A stretch of DNA of 64,000 bases. It comes from Galerina marginata. Taxonomy: Eukaryota > Basidiomycota > Agaricomycetes > Agaricales > Galerinaceae. Made by a program: the position numbers and the translations under genes. Below, piece after piece: positions 22,495 through 33,888 of the stretch; the first letter of the stretch is position 1, and each line of letters starts with the position of its first letter. The notes beneath the pieces were generated by a model. The model did no database searches. It saw only the letters and a program-made list of their open reading frames with translations, and was not told the DNA's origin. The stretch covers positions 620,001-684,000 of the forward strand of contig JAECYW010000016.1 in the NCBI GenBank assembly GCA_023014335.1. The letters are read 5' to 3'.

Positions 22495-24733
22495 AAATTG
22501 ACGCGTCACTCGCCGACAAACACGATGAACCAGAGCGGTGGAAATTTGAAACGTGAAAGAATATTCGACTCAGTGTCTGGTTGAAATCACGAGCGATATT
22601 TTAGATTCCTACCAGGTTTTTCCACGTTGGAGGAGTAGTAAATGTCTTGGCCGGACTCTTGGATTGATTTTGTGAGAGTAGAGGACAATACGGAAAGCCT
22701 TCTGGATGTGCTCACTGTGGGGCTCCTTTGATGTCGATGACCCAGAAGTGAACCAAATGCGGTCAACGCACTGGGTTTTCCGTATATTCTGCGTTTCCAA
22801 GTTATTGACCATCATATCATGTTCGATTTTTATCAGGACAGTTGGCCTCCAAGTGGCTCTTTTTGGAGAATATTTGTTCAATTCCTCATGCTGCAAGCGT
22901 TTCGTCCAAGTCTCGTCGAAACCTGAGGGTCCGAGCCATCATTTTTTCACTTGAATAATGAAAGGTAGAAATCTACCGTTGCCTCCAGGACCATGAGGAA
23001 CCGGTAATTGCTAAGAAAGTAATTAATCAGATTTTGGCCTTTGGGTGTCGCTTGGGGGCTTCATAGAGCTCGACGAGGCTGATCCAGATGGTTTTCGCTC
23101 CAACGTACGAGCCCAAGCAAGATTCTTACCTGGACTGTGTGACGATAGTACAGTTTCGGTTTGTCGTTGGAGTCTGATTCTAAGTTGATTCCAAGTTAGG
23201 TGAAGAATTAGATTTTGATTAGATTAGATAAAGAACGTGGCTGTGCAGCCTCAGCCGGTTCGAAAGAAGAATGCCGGATCGTCGATCACAGTCAGCTAGT
23301 TATTCGCACATCGGTTCAACCTCGCACCTCACCAGACCCTTGCCACGACAAACCAAAGGACTATAGACAACTGCATCGACAATTGTACTCATATTTTTAT
23401 ATATATAGGGTCATGGAAGAGTAACGTTCTCTTCTTTCCCTACGTCTTTGCTTGAGAAAACGGCTCCCCATTCGCCTTGATTATAGTTGTCCACAGGGAA
23501 GGCAATCGCCAGCCAACCTCATCGCCCACTCCGCAACAAAGTTTGCTTATTTTGACTGGTTTCTTTGGCCGCTTATGTTGGTTGTATCCTTTTCTGGCTT
23601 CTACTTTACTCTCGTGCTCCTCTGCTGCTTTACCCAGTGTAAGTAAACCTTTATTTTAGTTTTGTCCGCGTTGATTCTTAAATCGTATAATTAGTCTATG
23701 TTTCTGGGATGCCACCACCAATCCAGGTTTATGAGGTTACCACCTCCGTCAACTACACCATCGTTGCTGTTGCTCGCCATTGTGTTTCCAGGTGCGAGCC
23801 TGTGACAAGCATGATGAAGGTAAAGTTTTCTTCCCAGCTCAAATCATACGAGAATCTGACCAATAGTTCAGACATGCTCAACAATGGATTGTATATGTAC
23901 GGAGAGAAATTTTCACTCCTTTGGAATGTGTATGAGCTGCGCGGTTGAGAGTAACTCCTATCACTTACCGTTCCTTGACGCGCAGTCATATGTCGACAGT
24001 ACGTCTCGCCTTTCTTAACTTTAGCCTCGAACTCCTTTTTTGACCGACTTTGCAATAGATATTGTCCGGTCGTGTCATCGCTCGGGGCATATCCTAACTC
24101 CACCTGTGATTCATTTCGACCCACTTGCGATCCATTCAGACGCGGATTCAGACTACCAGGCGAAATTTAGCCCCACAAGTACCAACCTCATCGTGGTATC
24201 CCTCGGAGCCCTCGTCTACTGTATAATCTATCTCCTGTGGGTTTCTTATAGGAGGCTATTTTGCGATGGTCGTCAGACAGATATATCTCTGGCTCTGAAA
24301 AACAAAGACGACTCCAGCTTGTCGATCAAATAATTTTGCAATGTACCCCTTAGCATCTTCCGTGTTTTGTTTCACTCCATCCATTTCTCCGCGCGCTCAA
24401 GGCATTGGAATCAGGCAATATACAAATGCAGTCCTAAACCGAAGAGAATATCAACATTGCCGATGTGTAAGTGTAACGACCACAACAGTAACGTTCTGTC
24501 ATCAAAAAACCTTGCACTATTAAACAGCGAACTATGCAAGCAGAGAGCTGGAAGCTATGAAGCGTAAGGAGGAAGTATATCACTAGAAATACAGAGATGC
24601 AAGGAATCGTTCAATAAAGAATAAAAAGTTTGGATGGTACAACGTCGGGAATAATCGTCATTAACAAAAGCCCCCGACGTCCTGAAAATAAACCTCCTTC
24701 GATCCAAGGGATCCACGTCCACCACAACGTTTC
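22495..24733. other. Mostly non-coding; possible small membrane-protein gene near 23575-24332
   Basis: On the plus strand, hydrophobic stretches occur near 23575-23640 (GFYFTLVLLCCF) and 24184-24245 (VVSLGALVYCIIYLLWVSY). The second ends in a stop at 24330-24332. They could be exons of one small membrane protein, but the joins cannot be fixed by eye. No family is recognised. Confidence 0.25.
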
Positions 24734-26646
24734 TCAGACTCTGGCAAAGAAATTCGCCACCTGGAAGAATAACGACTTCTTCTCCTTCCCATCGGACCTA
24801 AAATTACCCGTATTAATCCCGGACTTCTTCGTGTTCGACCTCGTCCTAGATGTCCCAGAACCCGGACTGCCAAGCGTCCACTTTCTCCTCAGCCTCATCT
24901 TTCGCTTGGACGACTTCGTTGATGACCTCTTGCTTGTCCTTCTTTGGATAGACCCAACCTCCTCCGCCCTCATTCGCATGCTATCCGCAGATGTTCCGGC
25001 TACAGGAGGCGGCGAAGAACTGCCAGCAGGAGCCGGATGCGCTGCCAGGCTATTTGAATAAACTAGAACGTCCACTGCGAAGCTGTAATCGTAGTCGGTG
25101 CATATCCCGTTGGAATCGAATGTGCCTTTACTGATACTGGTCGAGAACGACGGTCGTGGATATCCTGGTTTGTAGGCAACCTCCGTTTTCCGTTTAGAGT
25201 GGGTCTTCGGCGTCGAGGTCAAGATAGCAGACGGCGGTGGCGGCTCCTGTTGCTGAGGTCGTTCCTCCCGTTCAATCACAATGTAAGCCAGGGTCGGAGC
25301 CGGACTCGGGCTATTGCCTCTATGGCTTCTAGGTAGGATACCAGAGTCCTTGTCGTCGTCGCATCTATCAAACCCTTGTCGCTGAGAAGTCGCGGTCGGT
25401 GCTGGGCTATGTACGAGAGTTGTAGGTGTCGCAGGCGTTGAGGACCACCATTGGGACGAATGACTTTCGTCAGTGGACATGTCGAGGAAAGACCTCATTT
25501 CCTCTTGAACTTCTGTAATGTGTTCGGCCCATCCTGGGAGAGTCGAGGTATCCGAGCCAGAGACAGAACGTATGGAAGCATGTTGGCGTGGTCGCTGTCG
25601 CTGTCCTCGTGATGCCTTGGGCTTTGGGGATTCGACCCGTTGCGTACTGGCAGTATTGACACTGGTAATAGAACGCTGATTTACAATGGTCAATGGCGCC
25701 TGCCGTCGCTCCATTGTGCCTTTGCCGGCGGTGGCGAGTGTCTGGATAGACTGTTGATCGAGGCCATCGTCGCCGATATTCTGCCAGTCCTTGAACTCCT
25801 CTGGCCTTATGGAGCGTGCTGGACGCTGGAGAGAATGAGGACAGCTCATCTGACTGTACATGGACATAGAAGTAGCGACGGAAACCGGACGCGGACGTGG
25901 ACGTTTAGGATTCATGGATACTTTGTCGTGGTAATGTAAGGATGTCGAAGTGGACGGAGAAGAACTGAGTGGACGTTCAGCCCCTGGAGGAGGAGTTGGT
26001 GGTCGCGGTGGTAATAACGATGGAGTTGGGGGTTGAATCAAAGTAGCGCTCGATGATCCAGACGCTGAAGAATGTCGCATGATCTCCAAGTCGATCTTTG
26101 GGGAGGTTGGTTTCAAAGCAGGTTGTGTTTTCCGGTTCAACCAAATGGAATTACCATTAAGGTTCGGCAACAAGACGCTGGTCGTGGAAGCAGAAGCAGT
26201 GCTGGAGGAAGACGCGGATTTGGAGAGCTGTCGATGAAGAAAGTGGGGCACCTCAGACTCTTCAACCAACGTCAAAGGTCGAAGGATCTGTTCCTTGGGT
26301 GGTCTCAGCCTGAGGTCGTCTGTCATGGTGCTCCGCTTTTTGAGACGGCCAGGATCTAAGAATAAAAAGTAGGTAACAAGGGTTGACCGAGCAACAAAGA
26401 CATACGAGCACGAGCTTCCCGTGGCGAACTAGGTACGGCCGCTCTTCTGTGAGTCTGCTGGGGCCTCGGAGCAAAGTAGTACGAGTACGGCGTGCGCGAC
26501 CCAGTCAACAGTACATGTGGACCCACATCACCACTGGCATGGCCATGCTTTGCCCTGTTGTCGGTATAGGCGAACTCGACTGAACCGAGGGTGGATCTCA
26601 ACGTCAATGCATCCTCCAGCTGGAGGTGCTCTTGCTGGCGCCGCAT
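24734..26646 (-). CDS. Unrecognised Ser/Pro-rich, largely disordered protein, 620 aa
   Basis: Exons 26406-26646 and 24734-26355 join across a GTATGT..TTAG intron of about 50 bp to give 620 codons from the ATG at 26646. I recognise no domain. Composition is Ser, Pro, Thr and Arg rich, with proline runs (PPRPPTPPP) and many SP/TP sites. Basic patches occur near the C-terminus (RRTSKRSSTKSSKRKMRLRRK), which could be nuclear-localisation or membrane-binding sequences. One more ordered patch is GWAEHITEVQEEMRSFLDM, followed by a WW pair. Such proteins in fungi are often regulatory scaffolds, but nothing here proves a role. Confidence 0.7.
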
Positions 26647-27578
26647 TGGAGTCGCGCAGAAATGACAACCTGTTCCAGTCCGCCGCTCTTAAGGTACCCA
26701 AAACCCGTCTTGCCGCCCCTTGAATTGAGTCGTCGCGATGGGCGGCGATTAATTACGAGCGCAGGAGGATGTGCGTTAAGGTGGAGGTCCAGAGCTTCTG
26801 TTTTATGATGGCTTTTCCATTTATACAACCACAAGTTGGCGCGGATATCGCATCATGTAGGATCCCCCAACATATCCATTCTGCACCTAATTCAATGTTC
26901 AGAGTCCAGACACGATTGAAAACATAAAAAAAGAACCAGGAATTCATGCCGAGGGTTGACCCACTCTGAGTCTGACGTATGTGTCATGGAAGACGTGGTT
27001 TGCGGACGGCGACCGAGTTGATGTGCTTGACTTATCTCGTCCGTGGTGCACCACCTACATTCCCATCTATCAGTTAGAAGACCAATTAATCACATTCGGA
27101 GCTTTTACACACACCATCCATTCTCTTTCGGAGGAAGCAAATAGCTACTATCACCGTAATTGAAGCGGTGCGGCAATTGCGAGGGCATAATGTGCTTCAA
27201 AGGATATAGGACATTTAAAGCGCAATATAACGTATTCCGTACTCGGAAAAACATTGACCTGGAAAATCTATCCTGTTGTTAAGTCTGTCAGTATGACACT
27301 TTCATCGAGGCTTGAAAAGTCAGTTTTCGCAACAGAAACCACGATCTGTCGACTCGGATTTATGATGACCGCAATCCAAGCAGACATGAATTGAATGGCG
27401 AGCGACGACTCCAACCTTGACACAAAGAGTACACCTTGGCTTATGTAGATCGTCGGATATTTTGCGGAGCACCACGCAGGAAACATTGAAGGAAGCTTGG
27501 ATGGCCAATCGATTCGACATTAATGCAGCGATAGATTAGATGCATAGAGATGTAAGCATCGTTATTAATAGAAAATCA
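26647..27578. other. Intergenic, no gene recognised
   Basis: This region lies between two minus-strand genes: 5' flank of the Ser/Pro-rich gene and 3' flank of mS29. Nothing repeated or coding is apparent. Confidence 0.4.
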
Positions 27579-29131
27579 TTACGCATCCAGGCTACCAATC
27601 AGGCCTTTCCAGACGAAATCCCTTGGATTTCCACATGATTCGGTATATTTCCCGAGGAAAGCCTCGTCATAGAAGTACCCATCTGTTATCAGAGAAAAAA
27701 GTATTATAATCAGCTAAGTGACATTGAGAAACGACGAGAACGGAAGGCCAGGAAGATATGAGAATAAATAAAAAAACGTACCCCGACCGATCATGTTCCT
27801 GCCCTTCCATAGGTCAAACACGCCGACGGCTTCCTCCAGCGTAAACTTCTCCGGAAGCTCGAACTTTTTCAGACCCTCCGTGTACACCAACATGTCCCTA
27901 TTGCGCTTCTGGAACGGGGAAGCAGGGAATGCAGCAAGGTTGTCAAGCTGCAATGCATCACGCAGTTCCAGCGGTAACGGGTGGTGCGTTTGTGAAACTG
28001 ACAGTGCCCCGAGAACAGCACCCCTGGCCTGTGAGAATGGGTTGAGAAGTGGGTTCGAGATTGGGAAAGAGAAAAGGCGCACGAATGACCGTCTTCCGGA
28101 AGCATACTCCATGATCAGCCTGGGCAACGACAGGTGGTACGATTGGATGTGCTGGAATTGTGGGTCTCGATATTTCGTCTGGCCATATAGGGAATGGAAC
28201 TCGTCAACTGCAAGAAGCACAGGATAGCTATAGATTTGTTTAGCATGTCGTCTTGTTTCGAAAAAAAATAAACTAGAACGCACTCCTCCTGTTGATCAAG
28301 GGATTTCATCACCGCATCCAAAACCAACGGAGACTGGGCCATCGTCCTCGCCCTCTCCGCCATCGCAATTTCTATCACTCTCGTCAGCGGCGTGCCTTTG
28401 GGTACCGTCTGCTTGTCCAGCACCAAATCCTCGACGAGTGGTATATTCGATAACGTCTTTTGATTGACGGTCAGCATCCGCTGCAGAGTCTGGAACGAGA
28501 ACGCGGGCTGGAGATATGTTTGCGTGCGGAGGTCGTAGATGTATGGCGTCGTAGAGTTGACAAGGTTGATGGCGCGTGGAACGTAGATGACGACCCAGCC
28601 ATCACGAGCACAGTGTTCGACTGCTTGCAGCAAAAGGAAGCTTTTTCCACAGCCAGCGTGGCCAGCTGTAACGAAGTAAATGAGAACGAGGATATTGCTC
28701 GTTGACGGCTAGTACGTACTTAGCACCACGCGGCTTTCCAGACTCGACTGGTTCTTTGCTTTCGTTAACAATTTGATTGCATCCTGCGTGACTTGCCGCA
28801 CGACTGTGTACGGTTTTGTCAGGATATGGAACTGGAATGTATTAGTATACTCTTCTACCACGCTAAAGAAAATGAGCCCTACCTCGAAGCGCAACTTTTT
28901 CGGAAGTCCAAAGATGCGTAGGGGATCGTGTTCAGGTGGAGAGATTTCTAACAGTTTTCCAACAGAGGCCGGGTTTGTAACAGTGTGCTGAATACGACGG
29001 TTAGCAAGAGAGAAAGAAGTTGGAATAGACAGTGTATACGAACTGGTGCGAACATAGGAACGTCGAGATCTGCCACCGTCGACGGGTTGAACAGTGGGTG
29101 CTTCATCTGTGCGATTGGAAGTGGCTTCCAT
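27579..29131 (-). CDS. RSM23: Mitochondrial small-subunit ribosomal protein mS29 (DAP3 family)
   Basis: The spliced frame matches the DAP3/mS29 family, the GTP-binding protein of the mitochondrial ribosome small subunit. The P-loop is GHAGCGKSFLLLQAVE, split from the preceding VVLS by an intron near 28670-28720. The Walker-B-like strand is PVLLAVDEFHSLYGQTKYRD, also just after an intron. Downstream GALSVSQTHHP and FELPEKFTLEEAVGVFDLW, then a short last exon with GNPRDFVWKGLIG, fit the family's C-terminus. The ATG at 29131 starts MEATSNRTDE, which is not a convincing mitochondrial presequence. A short upstream exon may be missing from this model, and the first intron joins near 28990-29045 are uncertain. 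About five introns are present. Confidence 0.85.
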
Positions 29132-29806
29132 CGCTGCAATTACCGTCAACGCTGCTCAGTGGTAGAAGGGCAAAACACACCGGCAGCGGCTTCCTATACC
29201 TCCCCTTCTTCGAATCCTGAGACCTCTTGAGATATCCCGCCTCTAAAAGTCATTCTATCGTCAAGGTTTTGACGGTGAAAGTGACCATTGCCTACGTGAC
29301 GAAACAGGGACTTTTGGTTGTGGTTTTTTCGTGGTTTTTTCGCTTTTGAGCCTTGGTGTTTCTACCGTAGGAAGAATACGCGGCAGAATGGTCCTGTTCG
29401 AAGGCCCCGCCCGTGCCACAATCGACAGCAACGACATGTCAAAACTCCTGATATTTGTGTTCAGTTCTCTAGTAAACGCTAAGAGTTTTTAAAAAAAAGA
29501 AAGTACCTGTTCCTCTAGACTGGCCGCTGGGGCGTATAGCGTTAAGAAGGCCCTCGACAACGTCAAAGTAAGTTCCAAGGTTGATCGCGGCGACGGCGAG
29601 AAAGAAAACAGGTCACGTGAACACGAAACAAAATAACCGTTAATGTCAAGTCAATGTACATTCTTTTAAAGAATTGGAATGGTATTCACGGCGTATTAAA
29701 TACCTATGGATAGATATTGACCAGGTTCCAGTAAATAAACCTGCCTTTACAAAAAGACAAAAGAAAAGGAAAAAACGCCAGGCAGACAACTGTTAAACGT
29801 TAAACT
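29132..29806. other. Intergenic; possible tiny plus-strand ORF
   Basis: A short plus-strand frame begins at 29388 (MVLFEGPARATIDSNDMSKLL). Another protein-like stretch (LAAGAYSVKKALDNVK) follows a CTAG acceptor near 29518. I could not find a donor that joins them in phase, so no gene is called. Confidence 0.25.
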
Positions 29807-30800
29807 TCAAGTTCCGTCGCTCGTCTTTCGTCTTTCACGTCTTTGGACACTCCTCGGCTCTGATCCTGAAGAAATCGCAATATTCAGTGTTCTAAAGACG
29901 TGGAGTAGCACCTGAATCTGACGCACCCCGCTCTCCATTGAGGCTAATGTCAATAACACGACAAAGGCAGATATTGTCAAAATTGAAGGCAGCAAAGCGC
30001 ACACGAATAAAGACGATGAAATAAGTGCAACGGCTGGTGTGATCGGCGGTTGCTCTATGGCGTTCATCGAATGTCGCGTTGTTGCACTCGATTTTCTCCT
30101 GCTGGATTTGCGCTGTCCAGACATCGAACTCGTGTGTGCCATAGGGTAAGACTCTGCGCTAGAAGAACGCTTGGAAGTTGGCTTGTTCGACGACTGTATC
30201 TGCGAATCGGTATGCTTCACCCAGTTGGAGACACGTCGCTGAGTGGCGAGATATTGGTGATATTGAGGAGGATAGGTTTCGACGTCTGCCATTTTGATAG
30301 CGGTCAGCTCTAGCAATAATATCGGCGAACGAAGGTGTTTAGAGAAAGAGCTCTCAGCCAGTTTGCGCGATTTAAGCGCAGCATTGGCTTGTCCATGAGA
30401 TTCTATACCAACCAGTCTCCACGACTCATAGGCACTGGAACTATGAAGATCTCGCTGCAAGCGCACGACCAACACCAAGTGATCTAGCAGCCAGTCTCCC
30501 AAACGGTGCGTCATCTCTCACATTTGTGTGAACGAAAATCAGAGGGAAAAAGGGATTTACACCTCGGGTTGAAACGCCTCGCCGTTACAACGCATGCAGA
30601 TAGTGTTTTCACTCCAGGAGGCCGTTCTATGAAGGTGATCGTGTCCTATGCGCAGGTTCTCATAGGTGTAGAGGAGCCTGTTTTCCGCGTGTCTGACAAC
30701 ATTCCAGACCGCGTCCAGCGATTCTTCCCTGGAAAAGCTTACTTCCAGTTATCCCATGCATGCTATCAGGTGACTACGGCATGGGATATCAACGTACGGT
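29807..30800 (-). CDS. Unknown protein with C-terminal membrane segments; 5' end uncertain
   Basis: The main exon runs from about 30505 to a stop at 29807. It encodes a basic, Ser-rich middle (GQRKSSRRKSSATTRHS) followed by a hydrophobic region (PPITPAVALISSSLFVCALL and on), enough for one or two membrane spans near the C-terminus. An upstream exon at about 30555-30730 reads well (RLLYTYENLRIGHDHLHRTA, then CMRCNGEAFQPE) and joins at a GTGTAA..GAG intron. A further short exon near 30797-30815 is likely, but no start codon is evident. The conservative alternative is a start at 30292 (MADVETYPPQY). I recognise no family. It sits downstream of and parallel to the broken Argonaute gene. Confidence 0.5.
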
Positions 30801-32448
30801 AGACGCGACCCAATAGCTTCCTAAGTGAAGTTAAATTGTCAATACTTATGTATACATCAAGATATAGTTGGAAATTCAGGACCAACGTTCAGAACACTGT
30901 CAGGAATCAAGGCATAGGAAGAGGACAAAAAAGGGGAAGACTCAATCAGATATAGAACATGCTGTCCTTCAATTTTCCTCCGACGCCGTCGCGCCATGCC
31001 TTCTGAGCATCATTCATGATAGATTTTTTGTCATCACTGGAGGCCGGTCGTGCGGTATTGCTGGTGCTCTGCAAAAACTTGTACAGGTAGCATCTGCCGC
31101 GCTCGCAGGCGAGATGAGCGTAATATGCAGGAGAAACCAGGCTAACAGCTTGAGTGGCGCGCGCGAACATATAGCTCACGTCGTTCGTCAGAGCTTGAAG
31201 TTCGTCGGCCTGGAATGCGTTGTCATCATGGAGGACGTAGTAGTGCGTGGGGCGAGCTGTGCCTTGAAGGGCTCCGTGTGCTTCAAGGGTTGGATTAGTT
31301 TGATACTGCGGCGGAAGAAACGATTGAATCACCTTGCAGGAAGAAGTCAAAATTATACACGGAAGTTACTCCTCGATCAACAACAGTTCCCGGCTGAGGG
31401 TTGCCGTTTTGGTCAGCATCAGCTTCTTTAAGGCCCCATTCGGGATCCCGGTTACGATCCGGTTAGGTTAGGTTAGGTCTGGTTAAAAAATCGTTAACCA
31501 TTCGTGATGAGTTATCTCGGTTAGTCACGGTCAAGTCACAGACCATGTGGGGAGGCCGCAACGCACATCAGCGGAGATCACAACAGGCACCATGTTCGGA
31601 TCGGGCTCAAGACCGCCCAAGTCGTGTTCGAACATCGTCGGCGTCATGTCCAACGTCGCCGGCCTTGATTTTTGTCTTATTCATATAAAGCCATAGAGGG
31701 CTCTCGTAAAATTTTTAAAAGAGAGATAATCTTATTTTTATTAAGGACTAATCTAATATCTTATTGCGCTTGACGGGGACTTCATTTTCGAGGCTATAGT
31801 CGAGCTCATCGTTGACAACAACGAGTCGGGACAGCGGGAATAGCATCGGATCAGTCTGGGAAAGGTGATGAGCTGGCATCAAAACATTCTGATGTCAAAT
31901 GATGGCCGGCAAAAATGTGACAACCTGATCTGGCCAAACCCAGCCCAACCAGGTGTTTCCGAACGCTGATTCTGTTGGGTTTACGGCCAAAACTGACCTT
32001 TTCGGTTGGGTTACGATTAGTGTTGCCGGAGCTCGGCTCGGCTTGGCTGAGCCATGGCTTTTGAGCCCTGGGAAGCCAAGCTGAGCTGAGCGGCAACGAC
32101 CCTGAAGCTGCGGATGACAGCCAGCTCCAAGCAGCGGCTCAGCCACTCAAGCCAGTCGCTTGGTGCCTGATTTGGAAGTAGGTTGGATTCAAGGAATTCC
32201 AAGGTTCTGCCGCATTTAAATGATTCTGTAGACCTTAGAGGCTACAGTAATGCATTGTTTTGGCCAAATTTTGTGGTATGCTTGGAGTTTTAGCCTTCGT
32301 TCACCGAGGTGTAAATTTATTGTCACTGTATGTGACAGTGATGCACTGTGATGGTCTGATGTCACACTGATCCGCTCCCCGCTGCTCCGAACCTCCCTTG
32401 AACCCAACTTGAATCTCTCTTGCTCGAAAGCACAATACAACTAAATAA

Positions 32449-32687
32449 TGTTGGAATATTGCGTGGTTGTACGAGCATGCGCAATGCGCTGATGGGTACA
32501 CGCGCGCCGCGTGCTATTTATCAGGTGATTATTCCGTAGTCTACAGTACATAAAGTAGTCTACTTTTGTTTCCACCCCCCATCCGTTTGCCCTCTTGCCG
32601 TCACAGAGGCCAACCGGAAATCTATATTTCTTGCTTTCCCCTCGCTGATCTTGAGATGATCACGCGCTTGCAGATTTGATTTCAACA
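32449..32687. repeat. Left LTR of the inner retroelement
   Basis: This is the 239-bp LTR with TG..CA ends and a short terminal inverted repeat (TGTTG / CAACA). It includes a direct repeat of TAGTCTAC near 32538-32566. Confidence 0.9.
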
Positions 32688-33649
32688 CAAACGGATACCT
32701 GTCCTCTCGGGTGGGTCAGTCTCACATACACCCCGTTGCGACGCTCTCTGGTTCGTTCGCTCGCCGCCGCCGTAACTCGTTCACTCGACCTCTCGGATCT
32801 CGCTGGAGTTGAAGACTCGCGATTCGACGTCTCCCTGCCGGGCCGATTTCGTTTCCGATGCCCAAAGACAAGCCGCTTGCTCGAAGCGCACCCCGTTGAA
32901 GCCCTCGCGTGTCGACGCTGAGGCAGAAGAAGGCTGCAGAGCCGCTAAACCTGCAGAAGACGGCCCCGGAGCCGCTATTCCGCGGAGAAGAAAAGCCGCC
33001 GTCGAAGATCGGCGCATGTTTGGGACGAGACCCGCCGTTGACGATCGGCGCGCGTTTACGAGGACAAGTCGCTGTCGAGATCAGCGCAGTGTCGAAGAAG
33101 AAAAGTCGCCGTTGACAGTCGGCGCACGTTTAAGTCCTCAGGCTTGGAGGCACAATTTTTGAAGGACGCCGATTTCGAAGATTTTGATTGATTTTGTTGG
33201 GTGACTCAGAGATGAGTTTTGGAGGATTTCGAGGATATCTGCTGGCTGGAACCCCCCTTCCGAGACGCCGAAGAACGCCGCCCCGCGTGCGCGCCTATTC
33301 ACCATGGCCGACGCCCCCCTACCGCTTCGCTGGACCGTCAAGATTTTTTTATTTGCAGATTCTTTCACCGCTCGCTGCCTGCGACCCCCGTTGGATTGTT
33401 GTACCCCCTCCTCTTTGTTTTGACGCCATTGCTTGCCCTATCGCCTAAAATTCGCTTGTCGGAGCCCTCAAAGGCATGGACCATCGTCTGGATGTCGGAG
33501 ATTAGGATTTTGCATGGTTTGAGGGAGTGCTTTTTTATTCTCTTTCTCTTGAAGTTGATGGAGATTTTTATTGATTTTTATTTCATGTTTTCGGGACACC
33601 CTTTCGTTTCAGGGAGTGCTTTATGCACATTGCTTTGCTCGAGGGAGTG

Positions 33650-33888
33650 TGTTGGAATATTGCGTGGTTGTACGAGCATGCGCAATGCGCTGATGGGTAC
33701 ACGCGCGCCGCGTGCTATTTATCAGGTGATTATTCCGTAGTCTACAGTACATAAAGTAGTCTACTTTTGTTTCCACCCCCCATCCGTTTGCCCTCTTGCC
33801 GTCACAGAGGCCAACCGGAAATCTATATTTCTTGCTTTCCCCTCGCTGATCTTGAGATGATCACGCGCTTGCAGATTTGATTTCAACA
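33650..33888. repeat. Right LTR of the inner retroelement
   Basis: This copy has the same length as the left LTR and no mismatch seen by eye, which implies a recent insertion. Confidence 0.9.

Larger units (their letters stand above)
32449..33888. mobile_element. Inner element: small LTR retroelement (TRIM-like), 1440 bp
   Basis: Two 239-bp direct repeats beginning TGTTGGAATATTGCG and ending GATTTCAACA bracket 962 bp. They look identical base for base. AATAA lies directly outside both (32444-32448 and 33889-33893), a 5-bp target duplication typical of LTR retrotransposons. The LTRs begin TG and end CA. A purine-rich GAGGGAGTG directly precedes the 3' LTR. The interior has frames (for example 32809-33162 +) but no protease, reverse transcriptase or integrase motif, so the element needs proteins supplied in trans. 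I could not match a tRNA primer site after the 5' LTR. Confidence 0.92.

Noticed and set aside
29388..29640. Tiny two-exon plus-strand gene
   Set aside because: The two protein-like stretches could not be joined in phase with a GT donor.
31461..31478. Short GGTTA repeat resembling telomeric sequence
   Set aside because: Only about three units, directly subterminal in the outer transposon; part of that element.
32809..33162. Possible gag-like ORF inside the LTR element
   Set aside because: No zinc knuckle, protease or other retroelement motif; composition follows the local GC-rich repeat.
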